Origin: Hyphomicrobiaceae bacterium
GTDB lineage: Bacteria > Pseudomonadota > Alphaproteobacteria > Rhizobiales > Hyphomicrobiaceae
NCBI GenBank assembly: GCA_020638055.1
Contig: JACKJH010000003.1
Coordinates: forward strand, 124,001 to 188,000
Direction: 5' to 3'
Length of the DNA: 64,000 nt
Shown: one piece after another, positions 16,543 to 33,612 of the stretch
How the letters are laid out: each line of letters begins with the position of its first letter
Position numbering within the stretch: position 1 is the first letter of the stretch
The notes under the pieces: model-generated
Database searches by the model: none
What the model saw: the letters and a program-made list of their open reading frames with translations, nothing else
What the model was told of the DNA's origin: nothing
Made by a program: the position numbers and the translations under genes

Positions 16543-16619
16543 GGGAATAGGGAGCCGGAAATTGGAAACGCGGGCGCGCGAGCAGCATCCCCAATCCCAT
16601 TTCCCAGCTCCCTGTTCCC
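16543..16619 (+). promoter_or_regulatory. Long hairpin between rplL and rpoB
   Basis: Bases 16543-16565 (GGGAATAGGGAGCCGG...) pair with 16591-16619 (...CAGCTCCCTGTTCCC) with few mismatches around a GC-rich loop. It lies in the place where E. coli has the partial terminator and RNase III site that set the ratio of stalk protein to polymerase. There is no T-run, so RNA processing is as likely as termination. Confidence 0.55.
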
Positions 16620-16788
16620 GCCTCGCCGATGGCGGGGCAGACGGTTCTCCGGAGGATCCCCGGCGCTCTTGAGCTGCCTTTTGGGATCTTCCGGTGAGCC
16701 GTTTCAGGCGCAGGGGATGGCGGCCCCTGGAGACTGAATTGAAAAAAGGTGCCGCAGTCGTCAACGGCGCCGAAGCGAAGGAGCGGAC

Positions 16789-20934
<4,146 letters not shown>

Positions 20935-20942
20935 AAAAACAA

Positions 20943-20972
20943 GAGCACCAGTGTGTGAATGCACTGGTGCTC
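20943..20972 (+). promoter_or_regulatory. Perfect hairpin between rpoB and rpoC
   Basis: Arms GAGCACCAGTG and CACTGGTGCTC pair perfectly (11 bp) around an 8-base loop, directly after a run of A. There is no T-run. It may protect or be cut in the rpoBC message. Confidence 0.6.
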
Positions 20973-21124
20973 TCTCCCTCCGTTGATCCCAGGCTGGGCG
21001 GGGGAGCCGAAACAAGAGGCCGGCCAGAAGGGCCGGAACCAGGAAGCCCCGTAAACCGTCGCGGGACTTCGACAAGCCTTCAAACGAGCGGGGCGCCGCC
21101 TAGCCCTGCGTGGAGTGAGAGCCG

Positions 21125-25351
<4,227 letters not shown>

Positions 25352-25386
25352 ACTGCAGCTTGCTTTAAACAATAGAGCATCCAACA

Positions 25387-25419
25387 AAAGGCCGCGGTAT
25401 TTCCGCGGCCTTTGCATTT
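25387..25419 (+). terminator. Intrinsic terminator of the rpoBC operon
   Basis: AAAGGCCGCGG pairs perfectly with CCGCGGCCTTT around a 5-base loop (TATTT), followed by GCATTTA. It lies about 35 bases after the rpoC stop. Confidence 0.85.
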
Positions 25420-25511
25420 AAACAATTTTTGCAACGAAACAGAAACACGCTTTAGCGTATTGATGCCAACGAAATTCAATTCAGTTTGTCTTGGCAGTAG
25501 AGCGTGTGGCG

Positions 25512-26780
25512 ATGTCAGTTCGTAAGTTCTTCAGTTGTCAAAGTGGCGGAGTGCTGCTTTTATTCTCGTTGCTTTTTCCTGTCCTGTTGTTGGCAGGCGG
25601 ATGTACGCTGGATTACTTGCGCGCTTTGGATGCAAGGTCTGCGCTGCAATCCAGCGCCGATGCTGCAGCATTGGCAGCCGCAAAAGATCCCAATATCCCT
25701 TCAGACAAGATGGCTCTTTTTGCAAACAATTACGTTAATCAGAATCTGGCCCACGCGAATTTGGTGACCAATCACGAAACGAGTGTCCGCAAGGATGGCA
25801 ACACCGTAGAGGTCCAGGTTTCATCCAAAGTCGACACCAGCTTCATGCGCATATTCGGATGGAACTCACTTGATATCCAAGCCGTATCGCGCGCCCTCCC
25901 AGCATCGTCGTTTTACGAGCGGATTACGTTTGTGGTCGATGGTTCGTTGTCAATGGCGATCGGCGCTACACGCGAAGACCAGGATGCGATGGTGCGGATT
26001 TCAAACTGCGCCATTGCATGCCACTATAAGGACTCCGGCTTTTCTGCCAGCTATCAACAGGCGCGGTCTCAGAAAATACAAATGCGGATCGACGTCGTGC
26101 GGGAAGGACTGCGAAATGTCGTTACCAGGATGCGAGATGCTATCAAGCAGGAAGGACCCGTGGAATTTTCCATTATCTTCTTTGGTAACGAACTGAACGA
26201 GTATTTGCCGCCGACCACGAGTTTTGCGCAAGTGTTGCAAGCCATTGATCAACTGGAGCTGCCGAAATCCCAGGATTATCTGGGCACAAATATGCACAAA
26301 ACTGTAGCCCAAATTGCTGATAGCATTCACTCAGGCAGCGGCAATGCACCAGATGATAGGAAGTCGATCATCGTCCTTGTCACGGACGGAATTGAAAACG
26401 ATACGACAGGTACGGTGAAAAAAAACGACACGATCAAGAATTGGAGAGCGACCGGCGACTTTGTCTACAATTCGCCAAATGCATTCGACATCCAATCGCC
26501 CGCCAGCGATCTTTGCGATCCTTTGAAGCGGGGCTCACATGACATTTACGTGGAGCTGCTTGAATATCTGGTGCCGACTGGCGGTTTCATCAGCACGAAG
26601 TCCGCAGGCAAGTTCGCGTTTATCGGAACGACTTTGAATGATCTTTCAGAAAAGCGCTTGCGTGCGTGTTCAGGAGACAGCCGCTTTCGCAGGGCCAGCA
26701 CGCCTGCAGACATTGTCGATTCACTCATTAAGATCGGCGATGCCATTACCGCCAATCACCCAGCCTACCTTACCAATTAA
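25512..26780 (+). CDS. TadG-like protein with von Willebrand factor A domain
   Basis: A 422-residue protein. The N-terminus is of the TadE/TadG type: a short basic stretch, a hydrophobic segment (GGVLLLFSLLFPVLLLAGGCTLDYLRAL) and then ALDARSALQSSADAAALAAAK. From about residue 138 a VWA domain begins with the metal site motif DGSLS (DxSxS) and later LVTDG. Such proteins are anchored in the inner membrane with the VWA part outside. In Flp pilus loci they belong to the Tad system, but no other tad gene is near. It interrupts the usual rpoC-rpsL neighbourhood and looks richer in A and T than its neighbours. The ATG at 25512 is preferred to a TTG at 25491. Confidence 0.82.
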   Translation: MSVRKFFSCQSGGVLLLFSLLFPVLLLAGGCTLDYLRALDARSALQSSADAAALAAAKDPNIPSDKMALFANNYVNQNLAHANLVTNHETSVRKDGNTVEVQVSSKVDTSFMRIFGWNSLDIQAVSRALPASSFYERITFVVDGSLSMAIGATREDQDAMVRISNCAIACHYKDSGFSASYQQARSQKIQMRIDVVREGLRNVVTRMRDAIKQEGPVEFSIIFFGNELNEYLPPTTSFAQVLQAIDQLELPKSQDYLGTNMHKTVAQIADSIHSGSGNAPDDRKSIIVLVTDGIENDTTGTVKKNDTIKNWRATGDFVYNSPNAFDIQSPASDLCDPLKRGSHDIYVELLEYLVPTGGFISTKSAGKFAFIGTTLNDLSEKRLRACSGDSRFRRASTPADIVDSLIKIGDAITANHPAYLTN

Positions 26781-26798
26781 GCTTGCCGTCCGTTTAAA

Positions 26799-26865
26799 CC
26801 GCCGTTCTCACGATGGCATGGCCGTCATCACGCTGGCGCGAGAGCGACCCGCACGGAGGGAGCCG
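26799..26865. repeat. Fragment of the 260-bp nested palindrome
   Basis: About 65 bases (TTCTCACGATGGCATGGCCG... through GCGACCCGCA) match the left end of the element at 53124-53383 (CTTTCTCACGAGGGCACGGCCG...) with scattered differences. The right half is missing. Confidence 0.7.
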
Positions 26866-26980
26866 GGTCAACCCGCCGCTCAACGCTCTAAAGAGCTGTA
26901 TGCAGGCTTGATCTGCAACCCCACCCCACGTCCGGTGCCCGCCTGTGACACTGGCCACCATCTCGTCCTACCAATGCGCC

Positions 26981-27085
26981 CCAGAGCATTTTCCGACGAA
27001 GTGGACACCGGTTCGTCGAAGAAAATGCGACCAAACAAGAAACTAGAGCGCCGATCTGATTCCATCGGATCCGAATGCGCTTTAG
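26981..27085. repeat. RIME-like palindrome, one unit plus end hairpin
   Basis: One copy of the 62-base unit (AGAGCATTTTCCGACGAAG ... GAAAATGCGACCAAACAAG), followed by the end hairpin TAGAGCGCCGATCTGATTCC...GCGCTTTA. It has the same order and orientation as the array at 48952. Confidence 0.88.
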
Positions 27086-27123
27086 ATGCCTTCGAATGCC
27101 TGGAAAAGTATTTCCGGGCCAAA

Positions 27124-27155
27124 TTTTTGCGTTCTGCGGCACTGCGACGCAAAAA
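27124..27155. other. A/T-flanked hairpin upstream of the str promoter
   Basis: TTTTTGCGT pairs with ACGCAAAAA around a 14-base loop. The symmetry could act as a terminator for transcripts from either side, but its role is uncertain. Confidence 0.4.
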
Positions 27156-27181
27156 AACGCGTTTCAGGGCCAGCCAAGCTG

Positions 27182-27210
27182 TTGACCGTTTGGGAACGTG
27201 TGTATATAGC
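27182..27210 (+). promoter_or_regulatory. Candidate sigma-70 promoter of the str operon
   Basis: TTGACC (27182-27187) and TATAGC (27205-27210) are separated by 17 bases, a good housekeeping promoter match. It lies about 230 bases before rpsL and upstream of the leader terminator. Confidence 0.55.
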
Positions 27211-27307
27211 TTCCCGCACTCTCACGGTAGGCGGTAGGTCAATGCCGCGCGCTATCGCGCGCCCGGACCTAAACGCTATCGTTCGCAAAGCAGAGGACAT
27301 TTTTGGA

Positions 27308-27351
27308 CCATGATCTCCAACTCGCAAGGTTGGACGATCCTCTGGTTTTTT
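27308..27351 (+). terminator. Leader terminator (attenuator) before rpsL
   Basis: CCA-GATCTCCAAC pairs with GTTGGA-GATC-TGG (one bulge, one small internal loop) and is followed directly by TTTTTT. It lies between the candidate promoter and rpsL, so it would terminate the operon's own transcript unless relieved. Confidence 0.65.
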
Positions 27352-27437
27352 CGTGCCGGGAGCCTGCGGCTGCGGGTCTTCGGCAATTTCGGCTTGGCGC
27401 ATGCGCTTTGCGCGCGCTGAAGGGATGGACAAGGCGT

Positions 27438-27809
27438 ATGCCGACTATTCAGCAGCTCATCCGGAAGCCCCGGAACCCGAAGACCTACCGCGAGAAGTCG
27501 CGTCACATGGAGGCATGCCCGCAGAAGCGTGGCGTGTGCACCCGCGTTTATACAACGACGCCGAAGAAGCCGAACTCGGCGCTTCGCAAAGTCGCGAAGA
27601 TCCGCCTGACCAATGGTTATGAGGTCATCGGCTACATCCCCGGCGAGGGGCACAATCTTCAAGAGCACTCTGTGGTGTTGATCCGCGGCGGCCGCGTTAA
27701 GGACCTGCCCGGTGTGCGCTACCACATCGTTCGTGGTGTGCTCGATACCCAGGGCGTTAACGCCCGCAAGCAGCGCCGGTCTAAATACGGTGCCAAGCGT
27801 CCGAAGTGA
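27438..27809 (+). CDS. rpsL: 30S ribosomal protein S12
   Basis: A 123-residue S12 of the decoding centre. It starts MPTIQQLIRKPRNPK and carries KKPNSALRKVAKIRLTNGYE, including Lys42- and Lys87-type positions known for streptomycin resistance (PKKPNSA and RVKDLPGVRYH are wild-type). It is the first gene of rpsL-rpsG-fusA-tuf. The 45 codons upstream in frame lie in the leader and are not coding. Confidence 0.98.
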   Translation: MPTIQQLIRKPRNPKTYREKSRHMEACPQKRGVCTRVYTTTPKKPNSALRKVAKIRLTNGYEVIGYIPGEGHNLQEHSVVLIRGGRVKDLPGVRYHIVRGVLDTQGVNARKQRRSKYGAKRPK

Positions 27810-27895
27810 TCGCTTCGAAGCGGTCGTCCGGCCAGCGCCGGGTTGTCATGCAAAAGGTTTTTTCGCTGCAAAGCGACACGTAAAGGAACGGACCC

Positions 27896-28366
27896 ATGTC
27901 CCGTCGTCACAGTGCCCAGAAGCGGGAAGTTCACCCCGACCCCAAGTTTGGTGATCTCGTTATCACCAAGTTCATGAACGCCGTGATGCGTGACGGCAAG
28001 AAGTCGGCTGCGGAAAATATCGTCTATGGCGCCCTCACCATGATGGAAGACAAGGCGAAGTCCGATCCGGTTCAGATGTTCCACCAGGCGCTCGAAAACG
28101 TCATGCCGGCCGTTGAAGTGCGCTCGCGGCGTGTTGGTGGTGCCACGTATCAGGTGCCGGTTGAGGTGCGCAGTGAGCGGCGCCAGGCGCTGGCCATTCG
28201 CTGGCTCATCATCGCTGCCCGCAAACGCAACGAAAACACAATGATCCAGCGGCTGTCGGGCGAACTGCTCGATGCTGCAAACAATCGCGGTACTGCTGTC
28301 AAGAAGCGTGAAGACACGCATAAGATGGCGGAAGCCAACCGCGCCTTCTCGCATTACCGCTGGTAA
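27896..28366 (+). CDS. rpsG: 30S ribosomal protein S7
   Basis: A 156-residue S7, which nucleates the small-subunit head and is the str operon autorepressor in E. coli. It begins MSRRHSAQKREVHPDPKFGD, and the RNA-binding core VGGATYQVPVEV and the C-terminal KREDTHKMAEANRAFSHYRW are standard. AAAGGAACGG precedes the start. Confidence 0.98.
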   Translation: MSRRHSAQKREVHPDPKFGDLVITKFMNAVMRDGKKSAAENIVYGALTMMEDKAKSDPVQMFHQALENVMPAVEVRSRRVGGATYQVPVEVRSERRQALAIRWLIIAARKRNENTMIQRLSGELLDAANNRGTAVKKREDTHKMAEANRAFSHYRW

Positions 28367-28386
28367 CGGACTATCGGAGCAAGACC

Positions 28387-30477
28387 ATGGCTCGCGAATA
28401 CCCAATTCGGGAATACCGCAACTTCGGCATCATGGCCCACATCGATGCTGGCAAAACAACCGTGACCGAGCGGATTTTGTTCTACACCGGCATTTCCCAT
28501 AAGATCGGTGAAGTGCACGATGGTGCAGCCACCATGGATTTCATGGATCAAGAGGCTGAGCGCGGCATCACCATCACGTCCGCTGCCACGACCTGTTTCT
28601 GGCCCGGCCGCAATGGTGACCAGCATCGTCTCAACATCATCGACACTCCAGGCCACGTTGACTTCACCATTGAAGTGGAGCGGTCTTTGCGTGTGCTCGA
28701 CGGTGCCGTCACGGTGCTCGATTCCAATGCCGGTGTCGAGCCGCAGACCGAGACCGTCTGGCGCCAGGGCGACAAGTACAAGGTGCCCCGCATCGTCTTT
28801 GCCAACAAAATGGATAAGACCGGCGCCGACTTTTACATGTGCGTTGAGGACATCAAGAAAAAGCTCGGCGCAATGCCCGTTCCCATCCAGATCCCCATCG
28901 GGTCCGAGAGCGACTTCGCTGGTGTGGTGGATCTTATCGAGATGCAGGCCATCATCTGGGAAGGTGATGATAAAGGCGCAACGTACGTCAAGAAAGAGAT
29001 CCCGGCTGAGCTCAAGGACAAAGCCGAAGAATTCCGCTCCGCAATGATCGAGGCGGCCGTCGAAATGGATGACGACGCCATGACGGCATACCTTGAGGGC
29101 AACGAGCCTGACGCCGATCAGATCCGCAAGTTGCTGCGCAAGGGCACGATCGACAACAAATTCTATCCGATGTTGTGCGGTTCGGCGTTCAAGAACAAGG
29201 GTGTGCAGCCGCTGCTGGATGCCGTTGTCGATCTGCTGCCTTCGCCACTCGATCGTGAAGCCTACAACGGTATTGATCCCAAGACCGGTGGTGATGCTTT
29301 CCGCAAGCCTTCCGATAGCGAGCCGCTTGCCATGATCGCATTCAAGATCATGAACTTCGAGCATGTTGGTTCGATCACCTTCTGCCGCATCTATTCGGGC
29401 AAGGTCGAGCAGGGCATGTCGCTTTTGAATTCCTCGCGCGACAAGAAAGAACGCGCGGGCCGCATGTACATGATGCATGCCGACGAGCGAAAAGAGATCA
29501 AGGAAGGCTTTGCGGGTGACATCATCGCCCTGCAGGGTCTGAAGGACACGCGTACCGGTGAGACACTTTGCGATCCCGCAAAGCCGGTGATCCTTGAAAA
29601 GATGGAATTCCCGGAACCTGTCATCGAAGTGAAGATCGAGCCGAAGACCAAGGCGGATCAGGAAAAGATGGCGCTGGCGCTGAACGAAATGGCGCTGGAA
29701 GACCCATCCTTCTCTGTCTCTGTCGATCAGGAATCGGGTGAAACCCTTCTCAAGGGCATGGGTGAACTACATCTCGATATCAAGGTCGATATCCTGAAGC
29801 GGACCTACAAGGTCGAGGCCGACGTCGGCGCGCCCCAGGTGGCCTACCGCGAGACGATCGCCAAACCTTCCGAGATCGACTACACGCACAAGAAGCAAAC
29901 CGGTGGTACGGGGCAGTTCGCCCGTGTGAAGCTGCGTCTGGAGCCCAATGAGACGGGTGCAGGCAATGAGTTTGCTTCTGAGATTGTTGGTGGTGTCGTT
30001 CCCAAGGAATACATTCCTGGCGTTGAAAAGGGCATCAAGACGGTTTGGGATTCGGGTGTCGCCATCGGCTTTCCGATTGTCGATACCAAGGTGACGCTTT
30101 ATGACGGCGCCTACCACGAGGTCGACTCTTCTGCCATCGCCTTTGAAATTGCTGGCCGTGCGGCGATGAAGGAAGCGTGCCAGAAGTCTGGCATCAAACT
30201 CCTTGAGCCAATGATGGACGTTGAAATCGTGACGCCGGAAGATTTCGTTGGCGGCATCATTGGCGACGTCAACTCGCGTCGTGGCCAGATCCGCAGCCAG
30301 GATCTTCGCGGCAATGCCGTGGTGGTCAAGGCGTTCGTGCCGCTGGCCAACATGTTTGGCTACATCAATACGCTGCGCTCGATGTCGACGGGCCGTGCGC
30401 AGTACTCGATGGTGTTTGCGCATTACGCTGAAGTGCCGCGCAACGTTGCTGACGAGGTTCGGGCCAAGTACGCCTGA
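28387..30477 (+). CDS. fusA: Elongation factor G
   Basis: A 696-residue EF-G, the GTPase that drives translocation. The G1 motif AHIDAGKTTVTER, G2 region RGITITSAATTCFW, G3 DTPGHVDF and G4 NKMD are clear, and domains II-V follow at normal length. It starts 20 bases after rpsG. Confidence 0.99.
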   Translation: MAREYPIREYRNFGIMAHIDAGKTTVTERILFYTGISHKIGEVHDGAATMDFMDQEAERGITITSAATTCFWPGRNGDQHRLNIIDTPGHVDFTIEVERSLRVLDGAVTVLDSNAGVEPQTETVWRQGDKYKVPRIVFANKMDKTGADFYMCVEDIKKKLGAMPVPIQIPIGSESDFAGVVDLIEMQAIIWEGDDKGATYVKKEIPAELKDKAEEFRSAMIEAAVEMDDDAMTAYLEGNEPDADQIRKLLRKGTIDNKFYPMLCGSAFKNKGVQPLLDAVVDLLPSPLDREAYNGIDPKTGGDAFRKPSDSEPLAMIAFKIMNFEHVGSITFCRIYSGKVEQGMSLLNSSRDKKERAGRMYMMHADERKEIKEGFAGDIIALQGLKDTRTGETLCDPAKPVILEKMEFPEPVIEVKIEPKTKADQEKMALALNEMALEDPSFSVSVDQESGETLLKGMGELHLDIKVDILKRTYKVEADVGAPQVAYRETIAKPSEIDYTHKKQTGGTGQFARVKLRLEPNETGAGNEFASEIVGGVVPKEYIPGVEKGIKTVWDSGVAIGFPIVDTKVTLYDGAYHEVDSSAIAFEIAGRAAMKEACQKSGIKLLEPMMDVEIVTPEDFVGGIIGDVNSRRGQIRSQDLRGNAVVVKAFVPLANMFGYINTLRSMSTGRAQYSMVFAHYAEVPRNVADEVRAKYA

Positions 30478-30611
30478 TGAAAACGACACGGTTTGATCGG
30501 TTAGGCGCATGCGCTCCGGTCTGCCAGGAAATTAAAGGAACCTGATTCCATTCGCAGCCGGCGTTGAAACCGGCAATGGGATCGCAAGGCAAGACACTGA
30601 GGAGAGCCGAG

Positions 30612-31805
30612 ATGGCGAAGGCAAAATTTGATCGTACGAAGCCGCACTGCAACATCGGCACGATCGGTCACGTTGACCATGGCAAGACGTCTTTGACGGC
30701 CGCGATCACGAAGGTGCTAGCGGAGGTTGGTGGCAAGTCTGAGGCTGTTGCCTTTGAGAACATCGACAAGGCTCCCGAAGAGCGTGAGCGCGGCATCACG
30801 ATCTCGACGGCGCACGTTGAGTATGAGACGGATGCGCGCCACTACGCGCACGTCGACTGCCCCGGGCACGCCGACTACGTGAAGAACATGATCACGGGTG
30901 CGGCTCAGATGGACGGCGCGATCCTGGTTGTTTCAGCCGCCGACGGTCCGATGCCGCAAACGCGCGAGCACATTCTTCTGGCGCGCCAGGTTGGCGTTCC
31001 CGCTCTGGTAGTGTTCCTGAACAAGGTCGACATGGTTGACGATCCTGAGCTTCTGGAGCTTGTCGAGATGGAGGTTCGCGAGCTTCTGTCATCGTATCAG
31101 TTTCCCGGGGACGACATTCCGATCGTCAAGGGCTCGGCGCTGTGCGCACTTGAGAGCCGCAACGAAGACATCGGCAAGAATGCCATTCTTGAGCTGATGA
31201 AGGCAGTTGATGATTACATCCCGCAGCCTGAGCGTCCCAAGGACCAGCCGTTCCTGATGCCGATCGAAGACGTGTTCTCGATCTCGGGTCGCGGTACTGT
31301 TGTGACTGGCCGCATTGAGCGTGGCATCGTGAAGGTCGGCGAGGAAGTCGAGATTGTCGGCATCCGCGACACCAAGAAGACTACGGTTACCGGCGTTGAG
31401 ATGTTCCGCAAGTTGCTTGACCAGGGCGAGGCCGGCGACAACGTGGGTGCGCTATTGCGCGGTATCGACCGTGAGGGTGTTGAGCGCGGCCAGGTTCTTT
31501 GCAAGCCCGGTTCGATCAAGCCGCACAAGAAGTTCAAGGCAGAAGCCTACATCCTGACGAAGGACGAGGGCGGCCGTCACACGCCGTTCTTCACCAACTA
31601 CCGTCCGCAGTTTTACTTCCGCACGACGGACGTGACGGGTGTCGTAACGCTGCCTGAAGGCACCGAGATGGTGATGCCGGGCGACAACGTAACGATGGAC
31701 GTGGAGCTGATTACGCCGATCGCGATGGAAGAGAAGCTGCGCTTCGCCATCCGTGAAGGCGGCCGCACCGTCGGCGCCGGCGTCGTCGCAGCTATTACTG
31801 AGTAA
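30612..31805 (+). CDS. tuf: Elongation factor Tu (second copy, str operon)
   Basis: A 397-residue EF-Tu with the same protein sequence as the copy at 10659. The start at 30612 follows GAGGAGAG. This copy is in the canonical place after fusA. Silent differences from the other copy are few and scattered (for example near base 30860, and the final ACTGAG against ACGGAG), which points to gene conversion between them. Confidence 0.98.
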   Translation: MAKAKFDRTKPHCNIGTIGHVDHGKTSLTAAITKVLAEVGGKSEAVAFENIDKAPEERERGITISTAHVEYETDARHYAHVDCPGHADYVKNMITGAAQMDGAILVVSAADGPMPQTREHILLARQVGVPALVVFLNKVDMVDDPELLELVEMEVRELLSSYQFPGDDIPIVKGSALCALESRNEDIGKNAILELMKAVDDYIPQPERPKDQPFLMPIEDVFSISGRGTVVTGRIERGIVKVGEEVEIVGIRDTKKTTVTGVEMFRKLLDQGEAGDNVGALLRGIDREGVERGQVLCKPGSIKPHKKFKAEAYILTKDEGGRHTPFFTNYRPQFYFRTTDVTGVVTLPEGTEMVMPGDNVTMDVELITPIAMEEKLRFAIREGGRTVGAGVVAAITE

Positions 31806-31820
31806 AGAGAAGTGGAAAAA

Positions 31821-31853
31821 GGAGCGCTCGGACCGACCGGGCGCTTCTTCCTT
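31821..31853 (+). terminator. Hairpin between tuf and rpsJ
   Basis: AGCGCTCGG pairs with CCGGGCGCT around a 5-base loop, then TCTTCCTTTG follows. The T-run is broken, so it is more likely a weak or partial terminator that separates the str and S10 groups. Confidence 0.5.
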
Positions 31854-31871
31854 TGAGCGAGTTTCAAAGAT

Positions 31872-32180
31872 ATGAACGGCCAGAATATCCGCATCCGATT
31901 GAAAGCGTTTGACCATCGAATACTTGATGCGTCGACGCGGGAAATCGTGAATACGGCGAAACGCACGGGCGCAGAAGTGCGCGGGCCGATACCGCTTCCA
32001 ACGCGGATCGAGCGCTTTACCGTCAACCGTTCGCCGCACATCGACAAGAAAAGCCGCGAGCAGTTCGAGATGCGCACGCACAAGCGTCTGCTCGACATCG
32101 TCGACCCGACTCCGCAGACAGTTGACGCGCTGATGAAGCTCGATCTGGCTGCCGGTGTCGACGTCGAGATCAAGCTCTAG
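31872..32180 (+). CDS. rpsJ: 30S ribosomal protein S10
   Basis: A 102-residue S10 (MNGQNIRIRLKAFDHRILD), also known as NusE for its role in antitermination with NusB. The loop region RGPIPLPTRIERFTVNRSPH and the DPTPQTVDALMKLDL end are standard. It is the first gene of the S10 operon. Confidence 0.98.
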   Translation: MNGQNIRIRLKAFDHRILDASTREIVNTAKRTGAEVRGPIPLPTRIERFTVNRSPHIDKKSREQFEMRTHKRLLDIVDPTPQTVDALMKLDLAAGVDVEIKL

Positions 32181-32254
32181 AAGAATACTCGAAAGGGTCC
32201 TCTGGCGCAGCTTGTGCGCCCATGACCCCAGCATGAAGGGAAGGAATGCACGCC

Positions 32255-32971
32255 ATGCGTTCCGGTGTAATCGCACAGAAGGTGGGAATGACCCGCATCT
32301 TCACGGAAGCCGGGGAGCACATCCCCGTTACCGTGTTGAAGCTCGACAACGTTCAGGTCCTGTCTCACCGCACCAACGAAAAGAACGGCTATACCGCACT
32401 ACAACTTGGTGCCGGTACGCGCAGGCCGTCACGTTTGACCAAGGCTGACCGGCAGAACTTCGCCAAGGCCGAAGTCGAACCAAAGCGCCGCCTCGCTGAG
32501 TTTCGGGTCACCCCTGAAAACCTGATCGAGGTCGGGGCCCAGATCACGGCAGACCATTTCGTTCCTGGTCAGTTTGTCGATGTGACGGGGACGAACCAGG
32601 GCAAAGGTTTCCAGGGCGCCATGAAGCGCTGGAACTTCGGCGGCCTGAGAGCCACGCACGGCGTCTCGGTTTCGCATCGCTCGCATGGTTCGACCGGCCA
32701 GCGCCAGGACCCCGGCAAGGTGTTCAAGGGCAAGAAGATGGCCGGCCACATGGGCGACGAGCGCGTCACCACGCAAAACCTGATTGTCGTCAAGACTGAT
32801 GTCGAACGTGGCTTGCTGATGGTGCGCGGCGCGGTTCCCGGTTCAAAGGGTGGATGGGTTCTGGTCCGAGACGCGGTCAAGAAGCCTGCTCACAAGGATG
32901 CGCCGGTCCCCGGAGCTTTTAAATCCAAGGGCGGCGCTGAAACAGCCGCTGAAAGCAAGGAGCAGGCGTGA
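32255..32971 (+). CDS. rplC: 50S ribosomal protein L3
   Basis: A 238-residue L3 near the peptidyl transferase centre. It begins MRSGVIAQKVGMTRIF. An ATG nine bases upstream (32246) is too close to the GGAAGGA ribosome site, which is well spaced for 32255. The GFQGAMKRWNF..GGLRATHGVSVSHR core is typical, including the methylated Gln region. It overlaps rplD by one base. Confidence 0.97.
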   Translation: MRSGVIAQKVGMTRIFTEAGEHIPVTVLKLDNVQVLSHRTNEKNGYTALQLGAGTRRPSRLTKADRQNFAKAEVEPKRRLAEFRVTPENLIEVGAQITADHFVPGQFVDVTGTNQGKGFQGAMKRWNFGGLRATHGVSVSHRSHGSTGQRQDPGKVFKGKKMAGHMGDERVTTQNLIVVKTDVERGLLMVRGAVPGSKGGWVLVRDAVKKPAHKDAPVPGAFKSKGGAETAAESKEQA

Positions 32972-33612
32972 TGAAACTTTCCGTCACCACGCTCGACGCG
33001 ACAGCGGCCGGAGAAGTCGAACTGAAGGACGATATCTTCGGTCTGGAGCCGCGCGCCGACATCCTGCATCGCATGGTCCGCTATCAAATGTTGAAGCGGA
33101 TGGCAGGCACACATCATACGCAAGACCGCTCCGAGGTTACCGTCACCGGCAAGAAGATGTATCGCCAGAAGGGCACCGGCGGTGCGCGCCATGGCGACAA
33201 ATCGGTGCCTCAGTGGCGTGGCGGTGGCAAGGCGTTCGGTCCCAAGCCGCGCAGTCACGCTGTCGGCTTGCCAAAGAAGGTTCGCGCCCTGGCATTGCGT
33301 CATGCGCTGTCCACCAAGGCCAAGGCCGGCGATATCGTCGTTCTTGACAAAGCCGCAGTTGACGGTGGCAAAACGCGCGAATTACGCGACCGCCTGGCCA
33401 AGCTGTCTTTGGACAATGCTCTGTTCATTGATGGCGCAGAGTTGGAAATCGGCTTTGCCCGCGCTGCGCGCAACCTTCCCAACATCGACGTCCTGCCGGT
33501 CCAGGGCATCAATGTCTACGACATCCTGCGCCGTAAGAAACTGGTGTTGACAAAGGCGGCGGTCGAAGCACTCGAAGCTCGCTTCGCCGGCACGAAAGCG
33601 GAGGCTCGGTGA
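32971..33612 (+). CDS. rplD: 50S ribosomal protein L4
   Basis: A 213-residue L4, whose extended loop lines the exit tunnel (KKMYRQKGTGGARHGDKSVPQWRGGGKAFGP). In E. coli it represses the S10 operon. The ATG at 32971 overlaps the rplC stop (TGATG), and the gene ends overlapping the rplW start in the same way. Confidence 0.97.
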   Translation: MKLSVTTLDATAAGEVELKDDIFGLEPRADILHRMVRYQMLKRMAGTHHTQDRSEVTVTGKKMYRQKGTGGARHGDKSVPQWRGGGKAFGPKPRSHAVGLPKKVRALALRHALSTKAKAGDIVVLDKAAVDGGKTRELRDRLAKLSLDNALFIDGAELEIGFARAARNLPNIDVLPVQGINVYDILRRKKLVLTKAAVEALEARFAGTKAEAR

